A stretch of DNA of 64,000 nt from Mactra quadrangularis. Its lineage: Eukaryota > Mollusca > Bivalvia > Venerida > Mactridae. The translations under genes and the position numbers were made by a program. Positions 9,973-22,006 of the stretch are shown here, in pieces. The notes beneath the pieces were generated by a model that searched no databases, was not told the DNA's origin, and saw nothing but the letters and a program-made list of their open reading frames with translations. The DNA is taken from contig CM046303.1 of assembly GCA_025267735.1 (NCBI GenBank), forward strand, positions 28,248,380-28,312,379, written 5' to 3'. How positions within the stretch are numbered: position 1 is the stretch's first letter; each line of letters opens with the position of its first letter.

Positions 9973-11658
9973 TCTTGCCCTTATACAATAAAGGAATCTT
10001 CAGTTGCTCACCTGATGTCTATATCAGGTGGAGTTGGTATCCATTGATTCCATTCGTCCAGGAGTTCCTGTGATGGTTGTAAATTAATAGATCATATATA
10101 GTTGCTAGTCTGTTTGAAGTTTTGATATGGTTGATATAACCCAGTGCTAATGAGAGGGTTTATAAATTTTGGAAGATTAAGACTGTAAAACCAAATGGAA
10201 AACGTCTCATTTACACTTGGAATAAAAACACTAGGCTATGAAAATTGAAAATTATTTATTGACAAACATTAAATGTATGACATGGTAAATTTACATGACT
10301 TACTAAGTAAATATAATTTTTGTTTTTTAAAGAGCGGTACATATTCCGTTCTAGCAGTGTAATCGTTCCCATCAACAATATCTTGGTATAAGTTATAGGC
10401 ATGATATGGATAGTATATATACATTTGTACTATTTTATCGCTGCGTATAACTAAATGAATGTTCCATGGTGATTACTAACGCAGTTATATACTTGGGATT
10501 GTTTAATTGGGTACCCGTTAACTTCGGCGGATTCTTACCGTACTTACTAAATGACGTCAACTTTACTCTGAAATTGGTGCAAAAGTTACTTCTTTCCCTT
10601 ACCAAAGCAAACAGCTGCGGTGAATACATGTATAAGGTGTACTTGCTGTGTACATGCTGTAAACTAGGTAGTACACAAGAGAAGTACGTTTATATACACC
10701 GCATGCGGAGTACATGCTGTGTACTATTCACATCGTACACAATATATACGCAGGAGGACACTAGTACACTTTAAGTACACCGCAAAGTGATAGGCAGTTT
10801 AGAAAGTATCTATCTATCTATCTCATAGTACTGCCACACACCTCTCACGAGTATTAAATACATATAGTGACTAAGTACACTAAATATGTATGCCGGAAGG
10901 ACTTAGACAATTGTCTTCAAAAAGAACAGTAAACCTCATGTTCACTGCAGCAACTTGAAATTTTAATTCTTTTTTTTTTAGTACACCTTATATACACCTG
11001 AGGGACTTGTAATAATTTGCTTTGTTTTTATTGGTCTGCAAGTACACTTCATATACACAGGAAGAATAAAGGGAAATAACCTCGGCACAAGTTAGCTTTT
11101 GTGATTTGCACACAATAGTGCATTTACCAATGCACCGGCCAACTTTTTGAGCGCCAAACCGTTATGAACGTTTTTTGAAGATATTTTAAGAATTGTTTGG
11201 TGATATGTAAGTATTTTAAGAGAATTATATATGAACAATAAATGAATGTTACTGACTTTTTGATCTGAAATTAGCGATATTGTTATAAAGCACATGTATT
11301 ATTGTGAGAGTTACAATGTAACATATTTTCGCGACCTTCCTGTTTTGTAAACAATTTTAATTCAAGTCCTTACCTATTTATTTAACCATTTATATGCATA
11401 TTTCAGGCTCTATATACTTCATGCTTTATATATCAATTCATTATTCGCTTTGTAAATATTTTGACTGGTTTTTATTAGTTTGCTCTTTGCTCCAGATTCG
11501 TCCTTGTGGTCTGGTTCGTACTCGATATTTTTCGCCCGAGGAAAATTCACTGAACATTTTCTATATAAGAATCTTTTAATTGTATGTTATTTAAGTAATG
11601 TTTGAATAACTTTGAACTTGTAAACCGTCTATTAAACTACATATTGTAAAACCTGTCT
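9973..11658. other. Non-coding stretch with GTAC-rich block and TATC microsatellite
   Basis: No gene is recognised. It contains a small hairpin (TCACCTGAT...ATCAGGTGG, about 10008-10031), a GTAC-rich block (about 10600-10790, with outliers near 10980 and 11040) resembling 16930-17290, and a short (TATC)n run at 10807-10822. Confidence 0.4.
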
Positions 11659-12856
11659 ACAATGACTAGGGATGTATACCGGTAGCAAGTACCGTAGTCC
11701 TATCCTGACGGAATCTGATTTCGCTGAACTATGAATTTCTGGTTTATTTACGTAATTCACGCATGCGCGGACTCGGTCACGTGTTATTTCGACGCCTAAG
11801 GAGAATAATTGTCGAAATGTATAAAAATATTCGAAATAAACGTGGGAAAAGTAATTTATTTATGAATTACATTTCAATACATTGATTTTTGCGTATTTTC
11901 ACTATTACCAAAATTTAACATTTTGATTTTCGTCAGATGCGGCATTACAGTTTTGGATCAGACCCGTTATGAAACCTCACCAGAGTAACACCCATTCGTT
12001 TAAGGTCGTTTTTCTGATCAAATACCCATTTGATAATAAGATCGTGTGCATTATTCAATAAAACATTCATTTAAACATCATTGTACACCAAAACGACCAT
12101 TGAAATATCAAAGAATTAAATAAAATAGCCGTTTTCGCTAGGAAACGTTCAATATCATCGTGTGACCGACATTATAGAAGCTGTGCGAGATCTCATTTCA
12201 ACCGGAATTCTCGGTTCAAACTCCTCACAGTGCTTACGTCACGCTTTGCTACTTAATCACTGCCACCATGTAAATCACGTGACGCTAGTAATACTATCTA
12301 TTTATAGAATGCCCAAACTTCTCACAGTGCTTACGTCACGCTTTGTTATTTCTACAAATTGATAATTACGACTATTTTTTATCTTTATGTACTTTGAACA
12401 TTTCATTTTACTAAGAGAAGACTAAAATTATTGAAAATATTGAAAAGTTAAAGAAAGATGAAAACATATTTTCGGCTCTCTGGGGGACGAATTTTACTTG
12501 TGGTGGCAGTGGTTATTGAATTGATAAAGGGAGATAACCGCTGCGGGGAGTTTGTTCTCGGTTATGAGCGTTTACGAACATAGCAGAGTAATTCCGATTG
12601 GTACCGGGAATTCCAAATAAAAATCTATTTTTAGAACTTATTTGTTAACAAAGACATTTTGTTTTCTAGCAATTTAAGACTTTATTTCTAGTTTTTTTTA
12701 ATATAGCTAACAGTACGTAAATAAAATCCTATAAATTATGTAAAACTAAAGAAATAATCATATTTCATGTTTATAAGCAACGAACATATTTTGTAAATAA
12801 ATGTCGCGCGGTTGAAGCACATGGTTTTGTTATCATGACCGTCAAGGTAGATCTCG

Positions 12857-12894
12857 ACGTCACGTGGTCCACATTTTGTCAAGATGGCGGCAGA
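12857..12894 (+). promoter_or_regulatory. Promoter-like cluster: E-box and YY1/ATG motif
   Basis: GACGTCACGTGG (about 12856-12867, with CACGTG at 12861-12866) is followed by CAAGATGGCGGC, a YY1-type start-site motif, near 12880. Such clusters mark CpG-type animal promoters. The ATG opens a frame of only a few codons, so no gene is called. Confidence 0.3.
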
Positions 12895-14369
12895 GTATTG
12901 AATTTTAAGACCTATTGGAAACTTTGGCGTATTTTACGTTCGGGATGGGCACTTGTTACGTAGTAAGTTGTCAAATTAAAAGATTATACATTTATTTATC
13001 GGGATATGCTTCAGATCAGTCAATTGAACTCACGATTAATTCATACGAGCGTGGCAGATTCCTGGCACGATTATTGGTGGACTTTTATCATACACTTGTC
13101 TTCAGCGTACCCGTTCATTGACAGTATAAACACGGGTTCGCTGAAGACCTTAAGCTACTCGCTAAGTCAGACGTCTGATAAATTTTGTCGGTTGTCCTTG
13201 GACATAACCTACTGTTTACTACACAGATCACGTGATAAACGAAACATGCGGTATACTGCACCACTCTATAAACGTGACTAAGTTTCATCAGTTCCTTATG
13301 CCCAATGAGTCGGACGCCCGAGACAAAAAGTGTATTGATTGCATCAATTTCACCTCAACAAACATTCACTTGAAACCATATTTGTATATGTTTAATTGAG
13401 GCAAATGTGACAGGTGTATTAGGATGGTCCATTTATCATTTTTCTCAAGAATAAAAGTGCTACGAAGGGGTTATAACTTTTTGTGCCCTTAGTATTTAAT
13501 GGCAAGTAGTCCCCGACTCTTCAAATAAAGTAACAGTGAAATTTTACGATATTTACAGTTGTTTAAATGATTTAAATTTGTTAAAAACTGTTTAAACTCT
13601 CATACACATGTTAAATTGAACTTTTGGTTCACCGATAATTGTTGGCCACGTTTTTAAATTTGTGCAGTGTGACTTTTTAGACAAAGGACTACAGTTCGGC
13701 GAAATCAGATGACGCAATGCCGAACTAACGATTATCAAGGGAAGTTACTCTTATGTAATAAATGACGCCATAAAAGGAGGGAATTAATGTTTATGTTGTT
13801 TGTTAGACTAATTATTACTTGATCAATGGATTGACACGTAAATAAATTTGATATTTTGTTTCATTTATTCATATTGGCCAAATTTTTCTTACATCGTCGA
13901 AAACCGATGCCTCCGGGATATAAAACCCTCTGTAAATTTTTTTTTTATTTGGACATTGCTTCTCACCAATATCAATCAATAATCCTGTCCGAAGTGCAAA
14001 AAAACGGTTGAAACACAACAAACAACTGTATAACGGCAGCCATCTTGAAACATGTACTTTAGATTCGCGAGCTGTGACGTCATTGAAATAAGGCCAATGA
14101 AAAATATTTTTTGTGTCTCGTATCCCAGATTTTACGAAAAACATTGCAGACAAACGTTGTGGTCAAGTATTTTTTATGTTTTCGGTAAATAAATTGTTAA
14201 TATCAAAGTCAACATATTTTGGAATAAGAAAAAGTGTGTAATTGTGTAATCTCAAACGAATTTTGCAAAAAAAACTATTTAAAACGCATTCTGTTTAAGT
14301 TAATAAATCGATACGGTAGCGTAAACCAAGTAGTAAACGTGACGTCAGGTTATAGCCTCGATTTCAAAA

Positions 14370-14412
14370 TCTCGCGAGAGTATGAACATAAACAAAAATG
14401 GCCGTGAATCAA
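14370..14412 (+). promoter_or_regulatory. TCTCGCGAGA promoter motif with possible short first exon
   Basis: A perfect TCTCGCGAGA palindrome (14370-14379) is followed 18 bases on by ATGGCCGTGAATCAAG (14398-14413) and GTTGGT, which could serve as a splice donor. The palindrome is a known element of housekeeping-type animal promoters (the BANP/ZBTB33 motif). It may be the old promoter of this hAT's transposase or of a passenger gene. No downstream exon links to it convincingly. Confidence 0.35.
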
Positions 14413-14586
14413 GGTTGGTCACGAAATTAGGTACGTCGACGATATATTATATCATTTATTACCGTCCAGTATGCCCCGTGTAGATCCATATTGATAATTG
14501 ATACAAATTGAAATAATTATTTAAGTAATGACACAGTGTTGCAGGAAATTAGCATGCTACTTATACGTTAATTTTTTAAAGTCTAG

Positions 14587-14990
14587 GGGCACGTTCCACA
14601 AAGCGATTGCTAACTAGCGCTTTTAAAAGCGTTTTTTGTAGCGTAAAAGGTCTACAGAACGGTATGTCCAAGATGGCAGTTTTCTCAAACAAAATGTGCA
14701 GAATTATAACAAATGAAAAATATTTAAATCAATTATCACCATGATTATTCTTTTAACCGCTTTAACGAAATGAATTGAATAAAATCTATATCTGTATTCT
14801 TAAAAAAGAAACACGTTTCCAAAGGGGCAGCCATTTTGAAAAATGCAGAAGTTTTCAGAATCTTACGGCTAGCAAGAAAAAACTTGCTACGTATAGCTAG
14901 CTAGCGATTCAATTCTCTCGATCGCAGCAGACCGTTCCATAGGAAATCGCTAGGTAGCGATACAAAGCGCTCGCCCTGCGGAACGTGCCC
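14587..14990. mobile_element. Nested MITE with GGGCACGTTCC ends
   Basis: This roughly 404-bp element has inverted ends: GGGCACGTTCCACAAAGCGA on the left and the reverse complement GGGCACGTTCCGCAGGGCGA on the right. Internal GCTAGCTAGCGAT-type repeats and opposed AAGATGGC/GCCATTTT motifs make it partly self-complementary. No clear target duplication was found, so the superfamily is left open. Confidence 0.7.
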
Positions 14991-15304
14991 TTGTTGCCGA
15001 CAATGTCAATGTCTGAAAGGTCTCTCAAAATTAATACACATGCGTCACATGCACGCTTACATTAATATGCACAATAATATTTGTTGTTCTGTAATATTGT
15101 CTTTCGCTTGTAAATTCTGCATGAGTAAACTGTCACATGAACATTGTGTTATTTTTCTGACGAACATCTATGTTATTTGTTTAAAAATGCATAGGATTAA
15201 ACTCAGAAATATAGTTTGTAAAAGATCACCAACGATTCATTATTGTCTACTGGGCTACTAAACATACTTATTTAATTGCGACACAATATTTTATTGTCAT
15301 TGTT

Positions 15305-15536
15305 TTGGTATTAAAATATTCAAGACGAATTTCACACGTAGAACAGAATAGCACAATAACAGTAAAAATTGCAGAGCTTGCATTGAAATATTTCTTTGTC
15401 TTGGGTACAAGTGTGTCCAGTGATCGTGTGTTTTCATGGGTTGGTGACACAATAAACCAGGAAAGAGTGCCCCTCGATCCGCCAAAAGCTGATATGTTCA
15501 TAATCTTCAATCGATATACATGTATATTTCTTGTTA
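15305..15536 (+). pseudogene. hAT transposase C-terminal fragment
   Basis: An open stretch without an ATG start encodes the hAT C-terminal dimerisation region: LALKYFFVLGTSVSSDRVFS, then ERVPLDPPKADMFIIFNR. In the family this is LAxKYLxIPATSxPSERVFS, and the Glu of SER is the third catalytic acid. Here it is Asp (SSDRVFS), a likely loss of function. The frame runs into a Harbinger-like MITE inserted at 15537. The BED finger and the rest of the catalytic core are missing upstream. Confidence 0.8.
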
Positions 15537-15931
15537 GGCCATGCCATATTGGAATTGTGTTAAGCGTCCGCGTGCGCATAGGTTTTAGAGTCCTTAATCA
15601 AATAAAAAAAAATGTTGGAATTTTCTTTAATAATTCTGTTGTTCCAGGATTGGATAACTGATTTTTTCTCAGGAAATACTGATGGTTCCTTGTTTCTGTG
15701 TATTTGATAAATGAAAATGTACATGTGTATGTTGTACATGTATATATTTTTTAAAATAGAATTACCCTAATCTCACATTAATGTCATAAACATGCATGTA
15801 TGACCAAGTACTTATTTGTGTGAAAACTATGGACATGTGTTTTCGTTTCCGGTTTGTTTGTTTTTGTGAATAGGTACCTAGGTTTGTCAAACTTGAGTTG
15901 ACGCTTAACAAAATTCCAATTTGGCATGGCC
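15537..15931. mobile_element. PIF/Harbinger-like MITE
   Basis: The 395-bp element has roughly 30-bp imperfect inverted ends (GGCCATGCCATATTGGAATT on the left, matched at the right end) and a 3-bp duplication TTA (15534-15536 and 15932-15934), typical of PIF/Harbinger. It has no coding capacity. It is inserted in the remains of the hAT transposase gene and is therefore younger than that gene. Confidence 0.8.
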
Positions 15932-16060
15932 TTATTTGTATTTAAACATTGTAATTTGTACTACGGCTGCATATTGGTATCGGTATCATTAAAAATACCG
16001 TATCGTTTCATTGGTATCGGTACCGTTTTGTCCCTGGCGGTATCCATCCCTAACAATGAC

Positions 16061-16929
16061 TATTGCGAGTAGAGGTGTATTAACAATACTGTAACCATGA
16101 TGCAATATATAAAGCCCAATAAGTATTGGTCTTTATGCATAGACAAGTGTAACATGTATAAATGCACATGCATTTTTTTTCAAATGATCTCTTATACAAA
16201 AGTTGATTTACATGTAGTTAGAAAAGTGCAATTTTCTATTTGTCTTGCAAAGATAAATATTCTCTCATTTGACGAAACAATTAACCTTTTTAAGCACATG
16301 AAGACTATTTTAAGTTTCAAACGCATTTTAACATTCATTCAAACATTTAAATTTCGGATTCTGATAAAAACAATCAGTATAGAACATAACTAGAAAAACC
16401 ATAACAGAGAAAAAAGCGGTTAAAAATATGAAATATTTACTATCGTCCATTGTCAACATCAAATGGTACCAACAAAAACAAACAGCCCAGAGATTCACCT
16501 AGAAAACAGTATTTTTAAGATGAATTTTGAGTAGTGTATGGAAAAATCAGGTTGGTCTGAAGTATAATTGCCATTATGTGACTGTTAATTATTTTATGAA
16601 ATATTGCATTGCTTTTTACATTTATTGTAATTATTCTTTTTTATTCCACATTTTAGTGTATATTTATGTTAATGGACGTGAGGCCATTAAATTCTTTTGT
16701 TAATTTATTTATATTTTATGTCTTTTATTTGCAAAACTATGGATGTTAATAAAAATTAAGACGTGTATACATATAAATATTTTGGTTATAAACCAACAAA
16801 GAATGAAAACTTAGATATTGAAATAGAGTCTATTGTTAAAGGACTGCATTTATGTTTATTTCTCAATTAAATTGAATTAATCCTTATTAGGGTTTTTATT
16901 GATATCTAATTTATGTATTATGATATCTA
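16061..16929. other. AT-rich, no feature seen
   Basis: Unique-looking AT-rich sequence. The open stretches present are short, low in complexity and have no recognisable domain. Confidence 0.4.
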
Positions 16930-17290
16930 ATTAATGCATACAGTAAACTGTACACCACACATAGACAGCAAACGTCTTCACAGCACATACACCACAGGCG
17001 ATTTTATTCAGGAGTACACAGCGTGTATGGGGCAAGAGTTGTACACCACAGCCTCATTTGCATGTGAAAAGTGTATATGCTGTGTACATTCTGTGTACTA
17101 TTTCTCTGGTGAACTTCAAGCGTACTTGCTGTGTACTTGCAACGTACTTGTTCTCCTGCGTACATCCTGTGTACTGGTAGTTCCCAGCAGATAGTACACC
17201 GCAGAGCTCATTTGCATGTGAAAAGAGTACTACAAATGTACTACTAGTGTATATGCTGCGTATGTCTTGTGTACTACTATCAGGTCATGC
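16930..17290. repeat. GTAC-rich repeat block
   Basis: More than a dozen GTAC tetramers occur within about 270 bp, mostly as GTACAC, TGTGTAC or GTACTAC. The phrase CATTTGCATGTGAAAAG occurs twice (about 17057 and 17208), containing ATTTGCAT octamers. A similar block lies at about 10600-10790. It may be a diverged minisatellite or element end; no inverted ends were identified. Confidence 0.5.
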
Positions 17291-17355
17291 CATTTCTTCG
17301 GTAAGGCAAGTAAAGAAGAACAAGCCTGAAATAAAAGTTTATTATTATTATTATT

Positions 17356-19198
17356 ATCCCCCGCCGATGAAATCGGGAGGGGGATATAGTTTTGGCGTTG
17401 TCCTTCCGTCCGTCCATCCGTCCGTCCGAATTTCGTTTCCAGAGTAGTTCTCTGCAACTACTGGCTGGAATTCAACGAAACTTTATGGGAATCATCAATA
17501 TCAAGAGGAGATGCGCATGTGGTCAGCTTTTTTTGGATCAGACCCTTTAACTCAGAGTTATGGCCCTTGATTAGTTATGTAGTATGCATATAGAGTAAAA
17601 GTCGTTTCCGGAGTAGTTCTCTGCAACTACTGGCTGGAATTCAACGAAACTTTATGGGAATCATCAATATCAAGAGGAGATGCGCATGTGGTCAGTTTTT
17701 TTTGGATCAGACCCTTTAACTCAGAGTTATGGCCCTTGATTAGTTATGTAGTATGCATATAGAGTAAAAGTCGTTTCCGGAGTAGTTCTCTGCAACTACT
17801 GGCTGGAATTCAACGAAACTTTATGGGAATCATCAATATCAAGAGGAGATGCGCATGTGGTCAGCTTTTTTCGGATCAGACCCTTTAACTTAGAGTTATG
17901 GCCCTTGATTAGTTATGTAGTATGCATATAGAGTAAAAGTCGTTTCCAGAGTAGTTCTCTGCAACTACTGGCTGGAATTCAACGAAACTTTATGGGAATC
18001 ATCAATATCAAGAGGAGATGCGCATGTGGTCGGCTTTTTTTTATCAGACCATTTAACTCAGAGTTATGGCCCTTGATTAGTTATGTAGAATGCATATAGA
18101 GTAAAAGTCGTTTCCGCGCTACTTCTCTGCAACTACTGGCTGGAATTCAACGAAACTTTATGGGAATCATCAATATCAAGAGGAGATGCGCATATCGTCA
18201 GCTTGTTCCGGTCAGACCCTTTAACTCAGAGTTATGACCCTTGATTAGTTATGCAGTATGCATATGGAGTAAAAGTTGTTTCCGCACTACTTCTCTGCAA
18301 CTACTGGCTGGAATTCAACGAAACTTTATGGGAACCTTCAATACCAAGAGGAGATGTGCATATCGTCAGCTTGTTCGGGTCAGACCCTTTAACTCAGAGT
18401 TATGGCCCTTAATTAGTTATGTAGTATGCATATAGAGTAAAAGTCGTTTCCTCACTACTTCTCTGCAACTAATGGCTGGAATTCAACGAAACTTTATGGG
18501 AACCATCAAAACCAAAAGGAGATGCACATATCGTCAGCTTGTTCCGGTCAGACACTTTAACCTCAGAGTTATGGCCCTTGATTAGTTATGCAGTATGCAT
18601 ATAGAGTAAAAATCGTTTCCACCCTACTTCTCTGCAACTACTGGCTGGAATTCAATGAAACTTTATGGAAATCTTCAATACCAAGAGGAGATAGGCATTT
18701 CGTTGCCTTGTTCAGGTCAGACTCTTTAACTCAGAGTTATGACCCTTGATTAGTTATGCAGTATGCATAATAGAGGAAAAAAAATTTCTGCGCTATTTCT
18801 CTGCAACTAATGGCTGGAATTCAACGAAACTTTATGGGAATCATCAATATCTAGAGGAGACGCGCATATCGTCGCCTTGTTCTGGTCAGACCTTTCAGCT
18901 CAGAGTTATTACCCTTGATTAATTGTGCAGTGTTCATATAGAGAAATATTGCTATTTCTTTGCAACAGCTGGATTGATTTCAACAAGATTTTATGGAAAC
19001 CATCAATACAGAAAAGAAATTTGCATCTCATTGGCATGTCCTGATAATTTTTATTAACATGGAGTTATGTATGTTCCCTATTATGGTTTTATGGATTTTT
19101 ATATTTAATAATAAAGCCTTAAAGCTTATGTCTCCAGTTGTTGTGTTAGTAAAAACAAGTACTCGGCGGGGGATATTAATTCAACGAATTTGCTTGTT
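17356..19198 (+). mobile_element. Helentron-like element A with ~169-bp tandem core
   Basis: The left end ATCCCCCGCCGA (17356-17367) has its exact inverse TCGGCGGGGGAT near the right end (19163-19174). A small hairpin follows (AATTC-AAC-GAATT, 19178-19190), then TG and the terminus CTTGTT (19193-19198). Just inside the left end is a (GTCC)n-rich stretch (about 17405-17428). The body is a tandem array. Asymmetric subterminal inverted repeats, a 3' hairpin and insertion between T residues match the Helentron/HINE design, including the mollusc 'pearl'-type elements with tandem cores. No Rep/helicase is present, so it is non-autonomous. The class assignment is an inference from structure. Confidence 0.7.
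17434..19100. repeat. 168-169-bp tandem array inside element A, ~10 units
   Basis: The CGTTTCC landmark occurs at 17434, 17603, 17772, 17941, 18109, 18277 (as TGTTTCC), 18445 and 18614, with weaker copies near 18783 and 18950. Each unit contains CTGGCTGGAATTCAACGAAA and CTCAGAGTTATGGCCCTTGA. Left units are nearly identical and right units progressively diverged, as expected if expansion continues at the left. Confidence 0.93.
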
Positions 19199-19204
19199 AT
19201 TATT

Positions 19205-19459
19205 ATACCCCCGCTTCGAAGAAGAGGGGGTATACTGTTTTACCCTTGTCCGTGCGTCCGTCCGTCCGTTACAAAATTTCCGTTGCAGTTTTCTCAGCAA
19301 CTATAACATGCAGCAGCCTAATACTTTGCATATTGCTTCATCCCATAGTCCCATGTGGTGTAAAGCGATTTCATGCTCCTTGCTCATCTACTTCCTGTTT
19401 GTCGCATATTTTAGATTTTTGCGGGGGTATCACTAGTGAGCATTAGCTCACAGATTTAC

Positions 19460-19464
<5 letters not shown>
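19205..19464 (+). mobile_element. Helentron-like element B, short
   Basis: This 260-bp element has the same architecture as element A: left end ATACCCCCGC (19205-19214), exact inverse GCGGGGGTAT (19421-19430), hairpin GTGAGC-ATTA-GCTCAC (19436-19451) and terminus CTTGTT (19459-19464). It also has a (GTCC)n stretch near 19248-19268. It lies head-to-tail six bases after element A and has no tandem core. Confidence 0.7.
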
Positions 19465-19534
<70 letters not shown>

Positions 19535-19535
19535 C
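19463..19535. repeat. (TTA)n microsatellite
   Basis: About 20 uninterrupted TTA units directly follow the 3' end of element B, ending in a few impure units. Confidence 0.95.
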
Positions 19536-20242
19536 CACTACTGTATACCGCTTTTGTACAGCACTCTTTTCATAGTGTCGAAGATATGTTCATAAGCACT
19601 TCACAAACATATGCATTATTATGAAAAATTAGTTTAAATGAAAACAAAAATCAAAAATGATTAAGAGATGATAAAATATATAAAAAAACGTAAACTGAAG
19701 AATGATATAAAACTAAGAATTTGTGTTCAATAAAGTGCTCATAGTAGTTTAAAAACAACAACAAAACGAGTGAATTTCCAATTGTAAAAAAAATAAAGAG
19801 ATATAATGGATTGCAAGGTGCAAAGTCAGACTCTTATACAAGGATCCCTCTGAAACATCCATCAACATTATCGTCTGATATGTTAGATAATGTATTAATC
19901 TTAAATGTAATGATTATTTTAAATCCTCATTATGAATAGCATCACTATTTTGAACAGCAAAGGAAATAGACATCTATTTCAAGAAACCTTAATGAACATG
20001 ACTTTAAAGTAAATGTATATTTTGCTTTGAAATGTTAATGGTAATTATTGCGTGTCAAAATGATAGTAAATTGAAACCGAAAGTGGAATGTTTATCACAT
20101 TATATTTAATATGAAGTCATGTTATGGAGAAAAAGCTTACTCCAAATCACATAATGAAACTCATTTGATCAAGTGTATTGAACATTTTAGTTTGTTATGG
20201 CTTTTTGACCTTAGTATTTAATGTACTTATACTATTTTTCAG
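19536..20242. other. AT-rich, possibly 5' part of the Harbinger gene
   Basis: No confident feature. Upstream exons of the Harbinger-type gene would be expected here, but I could not identify them. Confidence 0.35.
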
Positions 20243-22006
20243 ATTTCCTTCTACCAGAGAAGATGTGAATGCCATAAAGATGGAGTTTTACAGGAAATCT
20301 AGAATGAATTCCCAATATAATTGGTACGACTTTGGCAACATGATATGATTATTAGATACGGTTCAGGCTAAGTAAAATCATAGCCAGTTGTCCATTTGGG
20401 AAACAGTGTTGTAAAATTAGTGAAATGGCCTCAACATCAATCCATATAATAAGTTACAATAGTATTTTTAAGAAAACAAACACTAATATTCACACTTTAA
20501 TAACATTCCTTGCAGTTTGAAATGTTTGTTCAAAATTTTGTGTCTACTGAAGATTTGAAAATCTATTTATATTCATTTCAGTTTGATCAATGCTTTGAAA
20601 GAAGTATTATCATGGGTCCATTGTAAATGTTTTTTTTACTGTTATATATATTTTTATATTTATGTATTTTTCTATTTGTAGGGGCTATTGATGGTACGCT
20701 TGTGCCAATAGTGGCACCAGTTGCCCATGAAGAAGCATTTGTTGTAGAAAAGGTTACCATGCTTTAAATGTTCAAGCTGTGTGTGACCACAATATGAGGT
20801 ATTTTTATCCTTTGATTTAAATTTTGTGATAGTTTTACATGTTTAAAGTTATAAACATAAAACATTGTTCATGAACTCATTAATAGTAATAGTGTATTAT
20901 GTTTCTTCATTGAGCTGTGAGAACTTGAACATGTACCAGATGTGACAAATTAACAATTACATGTACATGTCTGATATTTAGTGTTGGTATTTTATACTTT
21001 TCATAGTAAATGAATGTTAACAATACAAAATGTCTTGAGAATTGTTATTCATGAATTTATTAGTCAATTCATGTACATGAAATGTCATACCATTTTCTTT
21101 GTAATTATTGTTCATAAAGTTAATATCCTTACAACAAATCAGATTCACCTAAATTCAATTTGGTGATGAAACTAAGTTTGCTGGCATGCATGTAAGTAAG
21201 TCATGAGCTTGACTCAATTGCTCTATTCATAGTGAAGTAAACAGGTGTTCGCCATTTTAATAGTTTGTTATGCTGAAATGTTTTCTTATTTGAGTTGACT
21301 ATTTTTTCTTGTTCATTTCTTTTAGATTTACAAATGTTGTATCCATGTGGCCAGGGTCACATCATGACTCTTCTATATGGAATACTTGTGGACTGAAGGT
21401 AAATTTTATCTCATTAAAGTAACACTTTCGACTTTTGTCTTATAGTCTACCATAATATTTTGAATTCACATGGGTGAAAGTTTTCAGGACTGATTCTGAA
21501 GTTCAGGATTTTTGGAACAGAGAAAGGGTTCTTTGCATATGGTAAAGTGGCCTTAAAAACATGAAATTTGGAAATTTCAGGATTTTGAAAGTGTTGAACT
21601 TTTACCCATGAATTCACCAATGTAAAATTTTGAATGCATTTGTGCTGTCACAAATTGTGATGAACAATTTTCAGTGTTTTTGATGGTAACCCTGTTTTTG
21701 AATTACTGGAATTCATCCAAAGTTCCTGGGAACTGAAAGTGTTCACACTGATTCTGAAGTTAGATACTTCAATTATAAAACTATTGTCTCTTGTCGTCAA
21801 GAATCATTAAAGTATGCAGCTTACTTTGAAGCATTAGTTGCTTACATTTATACTTATAAGCCAATGTTTTTGAAAACATGTTTTAGGAGAATTGAAAAAT
21901 GTGCTCATGTTTCCATTTCAATAATCATTTCAATTTGCAATTATAGCTTGCATGGTATTCCGCCCTATATAGTTCATTATAATGTGAAAAAGAAGTCATT
22001 GAAACT

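Larger units (their letters stand above)
11667..16052 (+). mobile_element. Large, internally degraded hAT transposon with intact ends
   Basis: The 4386-bp element has inverted ends TAGGGATGTATACCG (left) and TAGGGATGGATACCG (reverse complement of the right). It is flanked by a perfect 8-bp duplication ACAATGAC (11659-11666 and 16053-16060), diagnostic of the hAT superfamily. Subterminal GGTACCG/ATACCG-type repeats lie near the right end (15975-16040). Only the C-terminal dimerisation part of a transposase remains (about 15374-15515, plus strand). Two smaller inverted-repeat elements are nested inside (14587-14990 and 15537-15931). A GC-richer middle (about 12780-14450) carries promoter-like motifs. 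Confidence 0.9.

Noticed and set aside
11667..15300. Full hAT transposase gene in the large hAT
   Set aside because: Only the C-terminal region can be recognised; no BED finger or first two catalytic acids were found upstream.
19436..19624. Leucine-rich open frame
   Set aside because: Translation of a (TTA)n microsatellite.
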